From the NCBI GenBank assembly GCA_045598325.1, contig JAZLLT010000011.1, positions 1 through 39,721 on the forward strand: a DNA stretch of 39,721 bases, read 5' to 3'. The DNA is from RUG14130 sp045598325 (GTDB lineage Bacteria > Bacillota > Clostridia > Christensenellales > Aristaeellaceae). Of the stretch, positions 5,891 to 14,598 are shown in pieces (position 1 is the stretch's first letter; each line of letters starts with the position of its first letter). The position numbers were made by a program, and so were the translations under genes. Under the pieces are notes generated by a model that saw nothing but the letters and a program-made list of their open reading frames with translations, did no database searches and was not told the origin of the DNA.

Positions 5891-6769
5891 TCATCTTAAC
5901 GCTTTCGCGTCCCGCTCTTCCAATACGGCGAAACCGTACTCGAACAGTTTTTTCGCGTCCACCCACTTGGGCGGTTTGACATAATCGGACAAAAGCACCA
6001 CGCAGATCAGTTCGTGCCCGTCCTTGCGCGCAGCGCCCACATAGCACTGACCCGCCCGCTCGGTATAGCCCGTCTTGATGCCCATGGCATACTCGTAGTA
6101 GTAGGAAGAAGTGAAGTCCGTGATGCCGTAATGGTGGTCGAGGACGAGGGGACCGCGCAGTTCGGTCGCCTGCATCGTGTAGGTCGTGGAGAGGGTGATC
6201 TCCCGGAACAGGTCGTTGTCCATGCAGTAGACCGCAAGGCGCGCCATGTCGCGGGCTGTGGTGTAGTGCTCCGCGCTGTGAAGCCCGTGGGCATTGGCAA
6301 AGTGCGTATCCGTCATGCCCAGTTCTTCCGCCTTTTGGTTCATTTCCGCAACAAAAGCGTCCAGCGATCCGCTCGTCAGCACGGCGATGGCGTTGGCTGC
6401 ATCGTTGCCGCTGTTGTAGATGAGCCCGTACCACAGATCGCGCAGGGGCATCTTCTCGCCCCAGTACACAGGCACACGGGTGGAATCGATGGAGATGTCG
6501 CCGCACTCCTTCGGCACGGTAACCATCTGCTCGCCGTCCATTTTCTCGATGGACACAATGAGCGTCATGATCTTCGTGGTGGAAGCGGGATAGCGGCGGT
6601 AGTCCGCCTGCTTTTCAAACAGCACCTCGCCCGTGTAGGCGTCTACGAGTATGGCGGACGCGGCGGTCAGTTCGCCTTCGCCGAGGCGGTGGTAATCCGC
6701 CGAAGCCGGAGCCGTCATCAGCAGCGCCGCCAGTAAAATCAGACTGATATATTTCAAAAAAGTTCTCAT
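5891..6769 (-). CDS. Short D-alanyl-D-alanine carboxypeptidase (S11 family)
   Basis: The 292-residue product has a signal peptide (cut near PASA-D) and S63-T-T-K66, S120-G-N122 and K232-T-G234, so the catalytic domain is complete. It ends about 35 residues after the region following KTG and lacks both the PBP5 C-terminal domain and a membrane anchor, so it should be a soluble secreted enzyme, unlike its downstream neighbour. The two resemble each other throughout the catalytic domain and probably arose by duplication. A G-rich ribosome site (CAGGGGG) precedes the ATG at 6769. It is transcribed divergently from the two-component system at 6960. Confidence 0.9.
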   Translation of the reverse strand: MRTFLKYISLILLAALLMTAPASADYHRLGEGELTAASAILVDAYTGEVLFEKQADYRRYPASTTKIMTLIVSIEKMDGEQMVTVPKECGDISIDSTRVPVYWGEKMPLRDLWYGLIYNSGNDAANAIAVLTSGSLDAFVAEMNQKAEELGMTDTHFANAHGLHSAEHYTTARDMARLAVYCMDNDLFREITLSTTYTMQATELRGPLVLDHHYGITDFTSSYYYEYAMGIKTGYTERAGQCYVGAARKDGHELICVVLLSDYVKPPKWVDAKKLFEYGFAVLEERDAKALR

Positions 6770-6799
6770 TTGAGCCCCCTGTAAACAAATCTGTATGAT

Positions 6800-6805
6800 A
6801 TTATA
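6800..6805 (-). promoter_or_regulatory. -10 box for the carboxypeptidase pair
   Basis: TATAAT on the minus strand within a small palindrome (TGATATTATATCA), 30 nt upstream of the ATG at 6769. No convincing -35 at 16-18 nt, so activation by a regulator such as the adjacent response regulator is possible. Confidence 0.45.
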
Positions 6806-6868
6806 TCATATATCTGTCCTTATTTTGACTATGCTTATGTAAAATTGTTTCGGATTTGAAACTTTTTG

Positions 6869-6897
6869 TTGCATTTTTTCGGATAGTCGTATATAAT
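6869..6897 (+). promoter_or_regulatory. Promoter of the two-component operon
   Basis: TTGCAT, 17-nt spacer, TATAAT; 62 nt upstream of the ATG at 6960. Confidence 0.75.
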
Positions 6898-6959
6898 AGC
6901 AATGAAATCGTGTAGACAGCGGACATGTATGCCCGTTTTCTGCAAGCGGAGGTATGTTT

Positions 6960-7652
6960 ATGGCACGCAGAATCCTTATTGTCGACGACGAGCCCTTGAT
7001 CGTAAAGGGTTTGAAATATTCCCTGGAGCAGGACAACTACGAAACCGACTACGCGCAGGACGGCGAAGAGGCGCTGGAGAAATTCTTCTCCGGACGCTAT
7101 GATCTCATCCTGCTGGATGTCATGCTGCCCAAGGTCGACGGTATCGAAGTCTGCCAGCGCATCCGCGAAAAGAGCACCGTGCCCATCATCATGCTGACCG
7201 CCAAGGGTGAGGACATGGACAAGATCCTGGGTCTCGAATACGGCGCGGACGACTACATGACCAAGCCGTTCAACATCCTCGAAGTCAAGGCCCGCATCAA
7301 GACCATCTTCCGCCGCACCGCCATGCTGCAGAAGGAAAGCACCAACTCCACGCTCACCGTCCGCGACATGCACATCAACCTCAACAACCGCTCCGTCACC
7401 ATCGGCTCCAAGGAGATCAACCTGACCGCCAAGGAGTTCGATTTGCTGCAGTTGTTCGTGACCAACCGCGGCAAGGTATTCAGCCGTGAAAACCTGCTGG
7501 AGACCATCTGGAAGTACGACTATCTGGGCGACCTGCGCACCGTCGATGTGCACATCCGCCGTCTCCGCGAAAAGATCGAAAAGAACCCCGCGCAGCCGGA
7601 ATTCATCTTCACCAAATGGGGTGTAGGTTATTATTTCACTGACAAGGATTAA
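6960..7652 (+). CDS. OmpR/PhoB-family response regulator
   Basis: The 230-residue product has a receiver domain (acidic D9/D10, phosphoacceptor D53 in LILLDVMLP, T80, K102) and a C-terminal winged-helix DNA-binding domain (about 135-228, ending TKWGVGYYF). It should bind promoter DNA when phosphorylated by the adjacent kinase. The start is placed at 6960, not the in-frame ATG at 6954: GGAGG ends at 6952, giving a 7-nt spacing to 6960 but only 1 nt to 6954. First gene of an operon with the kinase and a GerMN protein. The targets are unknown; cell-wall genes on both sides, including the divergent carboxypeptidases, are natural candidates by position only. Confidence 0.93.
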   Translation: MARRILIVDDEPLIVKGLKYSLEQDNYETDYAQDGEEALEKFFSGRYDLILLDVMLPKVDGIEVCQRIREKSTVPIIMLTAKGEDMDKILGLEYGADDYMTKPFNILEVKARIKTIFRRTAMLQKESTNSTLTVRDMHINLNNRSVTIGSKEINLTAKEFDLLQLFVTNRGKVFSRENLLETIWKYDYLGDLRTVDVHIRRLREKIEKNPAQPEFIFTKWGVGYYFTDKD

Positions 7653-7704
7653 AAAAGCGTTCCGCTCCATAAGAGTCAAATTTTTACTCGCCTACCTGCT
7701 GATC

Positions 7705-9024
7705 ATGATCCTCGCCTTCGGTGTCATCACCGCGGCGGCGGTCGGGCTGGTAGGCGATAGTCTGTTTACGCGCGAGAGCGAAAAAAACGGCGCCTATGTG
7801 GAAAACCGTGTGAACCGGATATGGGATTTCCCGGATGCCCGGGAACTGTATGATTTCATCCTCAGCGTTTCGGAATGCGGAGGCTGCCGCACGCTGTACC
7901 TGTACGAAAACAGCGTCATCCAACTGGACAGTTATTCCGAGAGCAACGGCATCGTGTTCGCGCCGCCCGAGAGCGGCATCTACAAGAGCGAGGAGATCGC
8001 GCCCCTCGCGAGCGAAGGCAGTTCCGTGACAGACCTCCATGTCTATTCCATGGGCGACGGGAAACTGCTGGTCTGCGCCTTTGACATGGACGGCGCCATC
8101 GACGAGGTCGCCGTCATCGGCAGGAACATCCTGCTCATTTCCGCCGCGCTTTTCGTCGTGACGGTGCTGATCTCCCTGCTCGTCACCCGTTCCTTCACCG
8201 CTCCCGTCGCGGACCTCAACACGGCCATTTCCGCCCTGTCCATGGGCGATTTCTCCGTGCGCGTGCCCGAAAGCGGCAACAACGAATTCACCGACCTCAT
8301 CCGTGCCTTCAATGACATGACAGGCCGCATGGAAACGCTGGACCGCAGCCGCAACCAGTTCGTATCCAACGCGTCCCACGAACTCAAAACGCCCCTCGCC
8401 ACCATGAAGATCCTGATCGAGAGCCTGATTTATCAGGAAGTGTTCGATGAAGGCATGGCGCGGGAATTTCTGGGCGACATCAACAACGAAATCGACCGCC
8501 TGAACAATGTGGTCAAGGACCTGCTCACCCTCGTGGGCATGGACAGCGGCGAGACCCGCCTCAACGAGGAGCCTTTCAGCCTGACCGCTATGGTGAAGGA
8601 TAATGTGAAGCGGCTCTCCCCTCTCGCCCGCGAGCGCGGCATCGCCCTCGGTTTGAGCGCCGGCATCGAGATCGGTCTGACGGGCGACAAAACCAAGTTG
8701 GATCAGGTGTTCTACAACCTCATCGACAACGCCATCAAGTATACACCCCGCGGCGGAAAAGTGGATGTGGAACTGCTCCGTCAGGGCAAGAACGCTCTGG
8801 TCAAAGTGAAGGACAACGGCATCGGCATCCCGGAAGAGGACATCAAGCACATCTTCGACCGTTTCTACCGGGTGGACAAAGCCCGTTCCAGAGAGACCGG
8901 CGGCACGGGTCTGGGACTGTCCATCGTCAAGCAGACCATCCTTCTGCACGGCGGCAACATTTCCGTCCACTCCAAAGTGGACGAAGGCACCGCTTTCACC
9001 GTGCAGCTGCCCATCGGCAAATGA
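7705..9024 (+). CDS. Sensor histidine kinase (PhoR/WalK-like architecture)
   Basis: From the ATG at 7705 the product is 439 residues: an outer sensor region of about 120 residues without a recognisable fold, second membrane span 141-162, HAMP, HisKA with H225 in NASHELKTP, and an HATPase with N box (FYNLIDNAIKYTPRGG), DNGIGIP and GTGLGLSIV. It should phosphorylate the regulator encoded just upstream. The start is a problem: the ATG lies inside the first membrane helix, with no ribosome site. In-frame codons back to 7648 encode KKAFRSIRVKFLLAYLLI, a normal kinase N-terminus, but offer no ATG, GTG or TTG. Translation may begin at ATT 7648 (2 nt before the regulator's stop codon) or CTG 7639. 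The ATG is given as the conservative limit. The stop is 1 nt before the next gene. Confidence 0.92.
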   Translation: MILAFGVITAAAVGLVGDSLFTRESEKNGAYVENRVNRIWDFPDARELYDFILSVSECGGCRTLYLYENSVIQLDSYSESNGIVFAPPESGIYKSEEIAPLASEGSSVTDLHVYSMGDGKLLVCAFDMDGAIDEVAVIGRNILLISAALFVVTVLISLLVTRSFTAPVADLNTAISALSMGDFSVRVPESGNNEFTDLIRAFNDMTGRMETLDRSRNQFVSNASHELKTPLATMKILIESLIYQEVFDEGMAREFLGDINNEIDRLNNVVKDLLTLVGMDSGETRLNEEPFSLTAMVKDNVKRLSPLARERGIALGLSAGIEIGLTGDKTKLDQVFYNLIDNAIKYTPRGGKVDVELLRQGKNALVKVKDNGIGIPEEDIKHIFDRFYRVDKARSRETGGTGLGLSIVKQTILLHGGNISVHSKVDEGTAFTVQLPIGK

Positions 9025-9025
9025 T

Positions 9026-10255
9026 ATGAAAAAGTTTCTGATCTTCCTCACGGTCCTCCTGCTGGGCATCGCCTGCGCGGGCGAAAGTGTTGTGCCCGCC
9101 CTGCCCTATGAAGCGGAGGCCGTGCTTTATTATCCCTCACAGGACGATGGCGAGCCCGTCGCCGTTTCCCGCGTCATCCCCATGGGGAACGACAGGGTGC
9201 GCTCCTGCATCGAGGCGCTGTTTGAGGCGCCCTTTGCCAAGGACGCGGTCTGCGCCGCCCCCGCGGGCACTTATCTTTCTTTGTATGAGTACGACGGCGA
9301 TGTCGTGACACTCGGGCTTTCCGCAACCGCGCCCTGCGAGAAGGACGCTGCGGTGCTCTTCGCGCGGTGCGCCGCCCTGACCGTCAGGGACAACAGCATG
9401 GCGCAAGCGGTCAATGTGCTGCTGGACGGCATGTGCGTTTCCTGCCTGCTCACGGAAGGGGGTGACGCCGCCGTGACGGGAGAGACCGCCTTCGACGCTT
9501 TCACCCTCTACCTGCCCTCCACCCCCGCGGGACGGCTGTACGCCGGTGTCGAATATGTGGAAGACACAGGGGCCGACCGCACCGGCGCGCTCATCGACCG
9601 CCTGTTTGACGGCGGAAAATACAGCGACTGCGCCGCCTTTCCCGTGCTCGCACGCCCCTACGCGTGGGAGCGTTCCGTGACGGAGGACGGGCGGTACTGC
9701 CTTAATCTGTATTTTTCCATGAACGCGTTCCGCACGCTGGGGCTGGCGGGATACCAGAAATGGCAGCTCGTTTCCTCTCTCGCCATGACCTGCGTGACCA
9801 ATCTCGAAGGGATCGAGCGCGTCCGGGTGCTGTTTGACGGCGAGCCCCTTTCCTCCTTCCCCTCCCCCTCCGGTACGCAGATCGACCTTCCCGGCGGCAC
9901 GGCGGGCAGAAACCGCTTCGCTTCTCTGGTTTACGCGCGCACGGGCGCCGGAAACGCCTATGTCCCGTTGGGGCAGGCGATGAGGGGCGAAACGATCCTC
10001 GCGTCGGCTATTGAAGGGCTGAACGGCGGCGATCTCCGCTCCGTGACGGTCATCGGGGACACCGCGTACATCGACCTTTCCTCCGCGTATGCCGGCAGGA
10101 TCACGGACGGGCGGAGCACGCTCTACCGCATGATCGGCGCCGTCTGCTTCCCGCTCAATCTCAATCAGGTGCAGTTCCTCGTGGACGGTGCGTTCACGGA
10201 CGAAATCTGCGGCATTTCGGTCATCGGTCCCCTCCTTTACAATCCCGGTTTCTGA
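9026..10255 (+). CDS. Secreted GerMN-domain protein (LpqB-like position)
   Basis: The 409-residue product begins with a signal peptide, MKKFLIFLTVLLLGIACA. The C in GIAC could be a lipidation site but the lipobox is not canonical; cleavage after ACA is the alternative. Two GerMN-like repeats follow: the first about 30-160 and the second about 290-400, the latter containing AYIDLSSAYAG and ending with the SLYRMIGAV-type helix. GerMN domains occur in spore GerM and in actinobacterial LpqB, which is encoded after the MtrA-MtrB two-component system and tunes the kinase. The same order, regulator, kinase, GerMN protein, with 1-nt spacing, suggests a similar role here (inference). Spore formation need not be involved. 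Confidence 0.8.
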   Translation: MKKFLIFLTVLLLGIACAGESVVPALPYEAEAVLYYPSQDDGEPVAVSRVIPMGNDRVRSCIEALFEAPFAKDAVCAAPAGTYLSLYEYDGDVVTLGLSATAPCEKDAAVLFARCAALTVRDNSMAQAVNVLLDGMCVSCLLTEGGDAAVTGETAFDAFTLYLPSTPAGRLYAGVEYVEDTGADRTGALIDRLFDGGKYSDCAAFPVLARPYAWERSVTEDGRYCLNLYFSMNAFRTLGLAGYQKWQLVSSLAMTCVTNLEGIERVRVLFDGEPLSSFPSPSGTQIDLPGGTAGRNRFASLVYARTGAGNAYVPLGQAMRGETILASAIEGLNGGDLRSVTVIGDTAYIDLSSAYAGRITDGRSTLYRMIGAVCFPLNLNQVQFLVDGAFTDEICGISVIGPLLYNPGF

Positions 10256-10278
10256 CGGCAGGCATCTGCCGTTTTTTT
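10255..10278 (+). terminator. Terminator of the two-component operon
   Basis: ACGGCAG-GCAT-CTGCCGT followed by seven T, overlapping the last base of the stop codon. Confidence 0.9.
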
Positions 10279-10292
10279 ACTTCCGCGCACGG

Positions 10293-10321
10293 TTGCAAAC
10301 CGCGCGGATTGCGTATATAAT
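10293..10321 (+). promoter_or_regulatory. Promoter of the FHA-ftsW-pbp-moxR operon
   Basis: TTGCAA, 17-nt spacer, TATAAT; 37 nt upstream of the ATG at 10359. No other promoter is evident until after uvrC at 18946. Confidence 0.8.
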
Positions 10322-10358
10322 ATAGTATAGAAATTTATGCACCAAAGGAGGCGGGACC

Positions 10359-10880
10359 ATGAATGGAGAGTTGTATCAGAAGATCGCGCTTCTGCTCCGC
10401 TATCCTCTCGCCGCCTGCGGCATCTACCTGTTCCTGCGCGCGCTGTACATGAGTCTGATGGACGGCGTGAACGCCGCGAAACTGCGCGCGGACCGCTTCG
10501 GCGGCGGCGCCATCGCGACCCTCACCTTCCTGCCCGCGGGCAGCGAGGGCGGGAAGAAGACGGTGACCATCGGGCGCGAGGGGGGCGCCGGCAGCAGCCG
10601 CGGGTGCGATGCCCGCGTGACCGGGATGGGACTCCGCTTCACCCACTTCGACTACACCGTCCGCGGCGGCTGCCTGTATATCGAGCCCCGCTTCGGCTGC
10701 AGGGTCACGGTCATCGGAAAGAAGAAAGCGAAGGGCGCGACGGAACAAAGCGGGCCCATCGTGCTCAAAAACGGCGAGCGCGCCCTCGTGGGAAAAGCGA
10801 ACATGCGCTTTGAAATGATGCGCCGCTCCAAAAAGCCGGTCAGCCCCGGCAACCTCAAAGCATACAAATCGAAAGGGTAA
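10359..10880 (+). CDS. Membrane-anchored FHA-domain protein
   Basis: The 173-residue product has one N-terminal membrane span (about 9-31, LLLRYPLAACGIYLFLRAL) and a cytoplasmic domain with FHA features: a beta-rich stretch beginning VTIGREGG near 68, then a strand with the pattern of an FHA core and a final NGERALVGKANMRFEM. FHA domains bind phosphothreonine peptides. The canonical SxxH after GR is not evident, so phosphate binding may be altered. GGAGG lies 7 nt before the ATG. It opens an operon with a FtsW/RodA and a PBP, as FHA genes do next to rodA-pbpA in Actinobacteria; a link to wall synthesis is inferred from that. No Ser/Thr kinase gene is in the window. Confidence 0.7.
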   Translation: MNGELYQKIALLLRYPLAACGIYLFLRALYMSLMDGVNAAKLRADRFGGGAIATLTFLPAGSEGGKKTVTIGREGGAGSSRGCDARVTGMGLRFTHFDYTVRGGCLYIEPRFGCRVTVIGKKKAKGATEQSGPIVLKNGERALVGKANMRFEMMRRSKKPVSPGNLKAYKSKG

Positions 10881-10884
10881 ACCG

Positions 10885-12207
10885 ATGCTGTTTCACAAAA
10901 ACAACGCGCCCGACGCGGCGGGAGAATTCGGAGGGCTGCTGGTCCGCAGGGACGAGCGTCCTTTGCTGTACGCCGTACTGGGCTTTCAGGCAGTGTGCAT
11001 GCTGCTGCTCACTTTCCGCGGCGGCAGCACCGACTGGTTTGCCCTGCGCATGGCGTTTTTGCTCCCACTGGGCACTTTCGCGCTTATGAAACTCATCACG
11101 AAATTCTGGCCCGTAGACCGGGCGCTGTATCTGTGCACGGCGTTTCTGAGTGCGCTGGGAGTCATCACGCTCCGCTCCGTGTGCGGCGACAAAGCCATCA
11201 CGCAGGCGATGTATCTCGTTCCCGGCGCGGCGGCGCTCATTTTCGGCATCCTCTTTTCCCGCCTGCTGACGGGCGAGAGCAAACTCAGGTACCTTGCCAT
11301 GATCGGTCTTGTCGCGTTCATGCTCCTGCCCTTTTTCCTGCCCACGGGCAGCGACAGCAAGAGTTGGGTCAAACTGGGCACCCGCCAGTTCCAGCCCTCG
11401 GAACTGATGAAGCCCGTGCTCATCTTCATCCTCGCCTGCGGTTTTTCCAAAGGACCGCGCACGAATAAGTGGATCGGCTCCGCTCTGTTCGCAGCACTGG
11501 TCTGCGTGATCATCTTCCTGCAGAAAGATCTGGGCGCGATGTTTTTGTATTTCACGCTCACCCTTGCCATGTTCGCGGTGGGCACGGGGCGCACGAAGGT
11601 GGCGCTGCTGGTGCTCGCGGGCGCCGCGGCGGTCAGCGTGTTCCTCATTCTGAATATCGACAAATTTTCTTTCCTCTCCACCGTTTCCAAGCGCATCGCC
11701 ATCTGGAAAGACCCGTGGCAGGCGAAACCCGATGACGCCGCCCAGATCATCCAGGGGCTCATTTCCGTGGCGAGCGGCGGATTGTTCGGCGCGGGACTGG
11801 GACTGTCCTTCGCCCGCAAGGTGTATGTGGTGGCGTCCGACTATATCTTCGCTGCCGTCGCCGAGGAGTTCGGCATGGTGTTCGCCGTCGCCGTCATCGG
11901 CATTTTCCTCGTCATCCTCATCCGCGGCATGAACACCGCCCTGAACGCGCGGAGCCGCTTCCACGCCCTTCTCTCATTCGGCGCCACCTTCCTGCTGATT
12001 CTGCAGATGCTGACCATCGTCATGGGCAATCTCAAGATCATCCCCCTGACCGGCGTCACCCTGCCCTTTGTGTCCGGCGGCGGCAGTTCGCTCGTGTCCT
12101 CCTTCCTGCTGATGGGCATGATTCTGGGCGTGTCAAGCATAAACGCGCAGGACGAATACGATGACCTCATGCAGTTAAAGAGCGAGGTAAGGAGGCTGCG
12201 GAAATGA
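10885..12207 (+). CDS. FtsW/RodA/SpoVE-family peptidoglycan glycosyltransferase
   Basis: SEDS-family membrane enzyme that polymerises lipid II together with a class B PBP. The 440-residue product has about ten membrane helices. Family landmarks are GTRQFQPSELMKP in the middle, QKDLGAMFLYFTLTLAMF, and the C-terminal PFVSGGGSSLVSSF. AAAGGG lies 7 nt before the ATG at 10885. It overlaps the downstream PBP gene by 4 nt (ATGA), which is the usual coupling of a SEDS protein with its partner. Whether it serves division, elongation or sporulation cannot be read from sequence, so no symbol is given. Confidence 0.93.
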   Translation: MLFHKNNAPDAAGEFGGLLVRRDERPLLYAVLGFQAVCMLLLTFRGGSTDWFALRMAFLLPLGTFALMKLITKFWPVDRALYLCTAFLSALGVITLRSVCGDKAITQAMYLVPGAAALIFGILFSRLLTGESKLRYLAMIGLVAFMLLPFFLPTGSDSKSWVKLGTRQFQPSELMKPVLIFILACGFSKGPRTNKWIGSALFAALVCVIIFLQKDLGAMFLYFTLTLAMFAVGTGRTKVALLVLAGAAAVSVFLILNIDKFSFLSTVSKRIAIWKDPWQAKPDDAAQIIQGLISVASGGLFGAGLGLSFARKVYVVASDYIFAAVAEEFGMVFAVAVIGIFLVILIRGMNTALNARSRFHALLSFGATFLLILQMLTIVMGNLKIIPLTGVTLPFVSGGGSSLVSSFLLMGMILGVSSINAQDEYDDLMQLKSEVRRLRK

Positions 12208-13625
12208 AGAAAATGCGCAGGCTCATGAGCCTTCTTTCTCTCATCCTCGTATTCGCGGTCATCGGCACCGCCCTCACTTATGTGGTGTTGGTCGACCAAA
12301 GCGGCACCCGCTGGATGAACCGCTCCGTCAATTCCCGCATCGATTCCGCCCGGAAGACAACCATCGAGGGCACGGTCTACGACAGTGCCATGACGGTGCT
12401 GGCGGAAAGCAGCGTCCCGGGCGAAAGGCACTATATCAGTGACAAATCCGCCCGCCTTGCCCTGTGCCACACCATCGGCGATACCGAAGGGCAGGGTGCC
12501 AACGGCGTGGAGACCCGTCAGGCGACCATATTGCTGGGTCTATCCGACCTCACCCGCACGGACTATACCCTGCAGAAACTCATGGGCAACGAGCCCGCGG
12601 GCTACGATCTCGTTCTGACCGTAAACGCGGAACTGACCAAATACATCGCGTCCCTGTTCCCGAAAAACAGCAAGGGCGCCTGCGTCATCTATAACTACAA
12701 AACCGGCGCGATCCTCGCCAAACTCTCCCTGCCGTCCTACGATCCCGCCGCGGTCGATCCCGCCACAGACGCCGACGGCTCCTACTACGACCGGGTGCTT
12801 TCTTACCGTTATCCGCCGGGATCCACCTTCAAGATCGCGGTCCTCGCCTCCGCCCTGCAGAATCTGGACGGCTGCGCCTACGAGGATTTCGAATGTGCGG
12901 GCGAATGGACCATTTCCAACAACACCATCCACTGCGCGGGCAACACGGCGCACGGGGAAATGACGCTGCAGGAAGCGTTCGCTTCCTCCTGCAATGTCAC
13001 CTTCGCGACCCTCGCCTACCGCCTCGGCGCCTCCACCCTGAAAGGAACCGCGGAGGCGTTCGGCTGCAACAGGGAATTCGTGTTCGACGATCTGGTGCTC
13101 CAGCCCTCCCACTGCTTAAACGGCGATCTCACCTCCGGTGAGGCCTTGCAGGCAGGCATCGGTCAGGGCACCACGGAAATCACGCCCCTGCACATGGCAA
13201 TGATCTCCGGCGCCATCGCCAACGGCGGCGTCATGATGGAGCCGAAACTCATCCGCGAGGTGCGCAAGCACGGCGGCGCGGCGGTTGAGACGATGGAGAG
13301 CGAAGTGTACACCACCGTCTGCGATGAGGCCCTCGCGACCACCATCGCCCGCTACATGTACGCGGTCGTGCAGAGCGGCACCGGCACTCGCGCAAAGATT
13401 TCCGGCTACACCGCGGGCAAGATCTGCGGAAAGACCGGCTCCGCGGAGTGGTCAAGCGACAAGACCGCCGACACCCACGCGTGGTACACGGGCTTTCTCT
13501 ACGGCGACGACGCCCATCCCTACGCCATCGCGGTCATCGTGGAAAACGCGGGCTCCGGCGGCTCCGTCGCCGCGCCCATCGCGTCCAAAGCCCTCGCGAA
13601 ATGCATCTCGATGAATCTATACTAA
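12204..13625 (+). CDS. Class B penicillin-binding protein (PbpA-like transpeptidase)
   Basis: Cross-links peptidoglycan outside the membrane; partner of the SEDS protein it overlaps by 4 nt. The 473-residue product has one N-terminal anchor helix (about 8-30), a short pedestal domain with the IEGTVYDS motif, and the transpeptidase domain with S207-T-F-K210 (catalytic serine), S262-C-N264 and K410-T-G412. The length and short N-terminal module fit the PbpA/PBPA group rather than FtsI or PBP2. Cysteines inside the transpeptidase domain are more numerous than usual. GGAGG lies 8 nt before the ATG at 12204. Confidence 0.93.
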   Translation: MKKMRRLMSLLSLILVFAVIGTALTYVVLVDQSGTRWMNRSVNSRIDSARKTTIEGTVYDSAMTVLAESSVPGERHYISDKSARLALCHTIGDTEGQGANGVETRQATILLGLSDLTRTDYTLQKLMGNEPAGYDLVLTVNAELTKYIASLFPKNSKGACVIYNYKTGAILAKLSLPSYDPAAVDPATDADGSYYDRVLSYRYPPGSTFKIAVLASALQNLDGCAYEDFECAGEWTISNNTIHCAGNTAHGEMTLQEAFASSCNVTFATLAYRLGASTLKGTAEAFGCNREFVFDDLVLQPSHCLNGDLTSGEALQAGIGQGTTEITPLHMAMISGAIANGGVMMEPKLIREVRKHGGAAVETMESEVYTTVCDEALATTIARYMYAVVQSGTGTRAKISGYTAGKICGKTGSAEWSSDKTADTHAWYTGFLYGDDAHPYAIAVIVENAGSGGSVAAPIASKALAKCISMNLY

Positions 13626-13638
13626 CCGGAGGAAAACC

Positions 13639-14598
13639 ATGGATATCAAACTTTTCGCGGACAAAGTACAGGAAAACATCCGTAAGGTCATTATCGGAAA
13701 GGACCGGGAGATCCGCCTGCTCCTCACTTCCGTCATCTGCGGCGGACATGTGCTCATGGAGGATGTGCCCGGCACGGGCAAGACCGTGATGGCGAAGTCC
13801 CTCGCGGCGTCCATCGCCTGCCGTTTCGACCGCATCCAGTTTACCCCCGACCTGCTGCCCGGCGACATCACGGGTCTTTCCGTGTTCGACGCCTCCAAGG
13901 CGGATTTCGTCTTTAAGCCCGGCCCCGTATTCACCAATGTGCTGCTGGCGGACGAAATCAACCGTGCCACCCCCAGGACCCAGAGCGCGCTGCTCGAGTG
14001 CATGGAGGAAAAGCAGGTGACTGTCGACGGCGTCACCCGTCCCCTGCCCGCGCCCTTTCTGGTCATCGCCACCCAGAACCCCATCGAAACCCAGGGCACT
14101 TTTCCCCTGCCCGAGGCACAGTTAGACCGTTTCCTCATGAAACTCGGCATCGGCGAGCTGTCCCACGAGGACGCCGTGGCGGTGCTCCTCCGTTTCCTCA
14201 GAAACGATCCCCTCAGTCAGCTCGCACCCGTCTGCTCCGCGCAGGACATCCTCGATGCCCGCAAAGAGTGCGAAAAGTGCGAAGTGAGCGAGCCCGTCAT
14301 GAACTACATCGCCTCTCTGTGCGAAGCCACGAGGCGCGTGGACAATGTGGTGCTGGGCGTGAGTCCCCGCGGCATGCTGGCGCTGATGCGCGCCTGCCGC
14401 GTCTGGGCGCTCATCGACGGGCGCGATTTCGTGACGCCCGATGATGTAAAGGCCCTCGCTGTGCCCGTGCTCGCCCACCGTCTCGCCGTGCGCGGCGTGT
14501 ACGGTCAGACCGGCGCCGCCGAGGAGGCGGTAAAGCAGGCACTTTCCATGGTGGAAGTGCCCACCGAAGAAGTAAAGCAATCGGAGAAGGACGCGTAA
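13639..14598 (+). CDS. MoxR-family AAA+ ATPase
   Basis: The 319-residue product has Walker A G45-T-G-K-T49 in EDVPGTGKT, Walker B LLADEINRA (D105-E106), sensor motif ATQNPIETQGTFPLPEAQ, and a C-terminal lid. MoxR proteins act as chaperone-like ATPases with a DUF58 (often VWA-like) partner, which is the next gene here. GGAGG is 6 nt before the ATG at 13639. It lies 13 nt after the PBP gene, in the same operon, which suggests a role in envelope assembly. The client is unknown. Confidence 0.93.
   Translation: MDIKLFADKVQENIRKVIIGKDREIRLLLTSVICGGHVLMEDVPGTGKTVMAKSLAASIACRFDRIQFTPDLLPGDITGLSVFDASKADFVFKPGPVFTNVLLADEINRATPRTQSALLECMEEKQVTVDGVTRPLPAPFLVIATQNPIETQGTFPLPEAQLDRFLMKLGIGELSHEDAVAVLLRFLRNDPLSQLAPVCSAQDILDARKECEKCEVSEPVMNYIASLCEATRRVDNVVLGVSPRGMLALMRACRVWALIDGRDFVTPDDVKALAVPVLAHRLAVRGVYGQTGAAEEAVKQALSMVEVPTEEVKQSEKDA

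Noticed and set aside
7684..9069. Long minus-strand frame opposite the histidine kinase
   Set aside because: A composition shadow of a GC-rich gene. The plus frame has full kinase motifs; the opposite product is His/Asp/Val-rich without a family. The same applies to 17036-18445 and 27492-28724.
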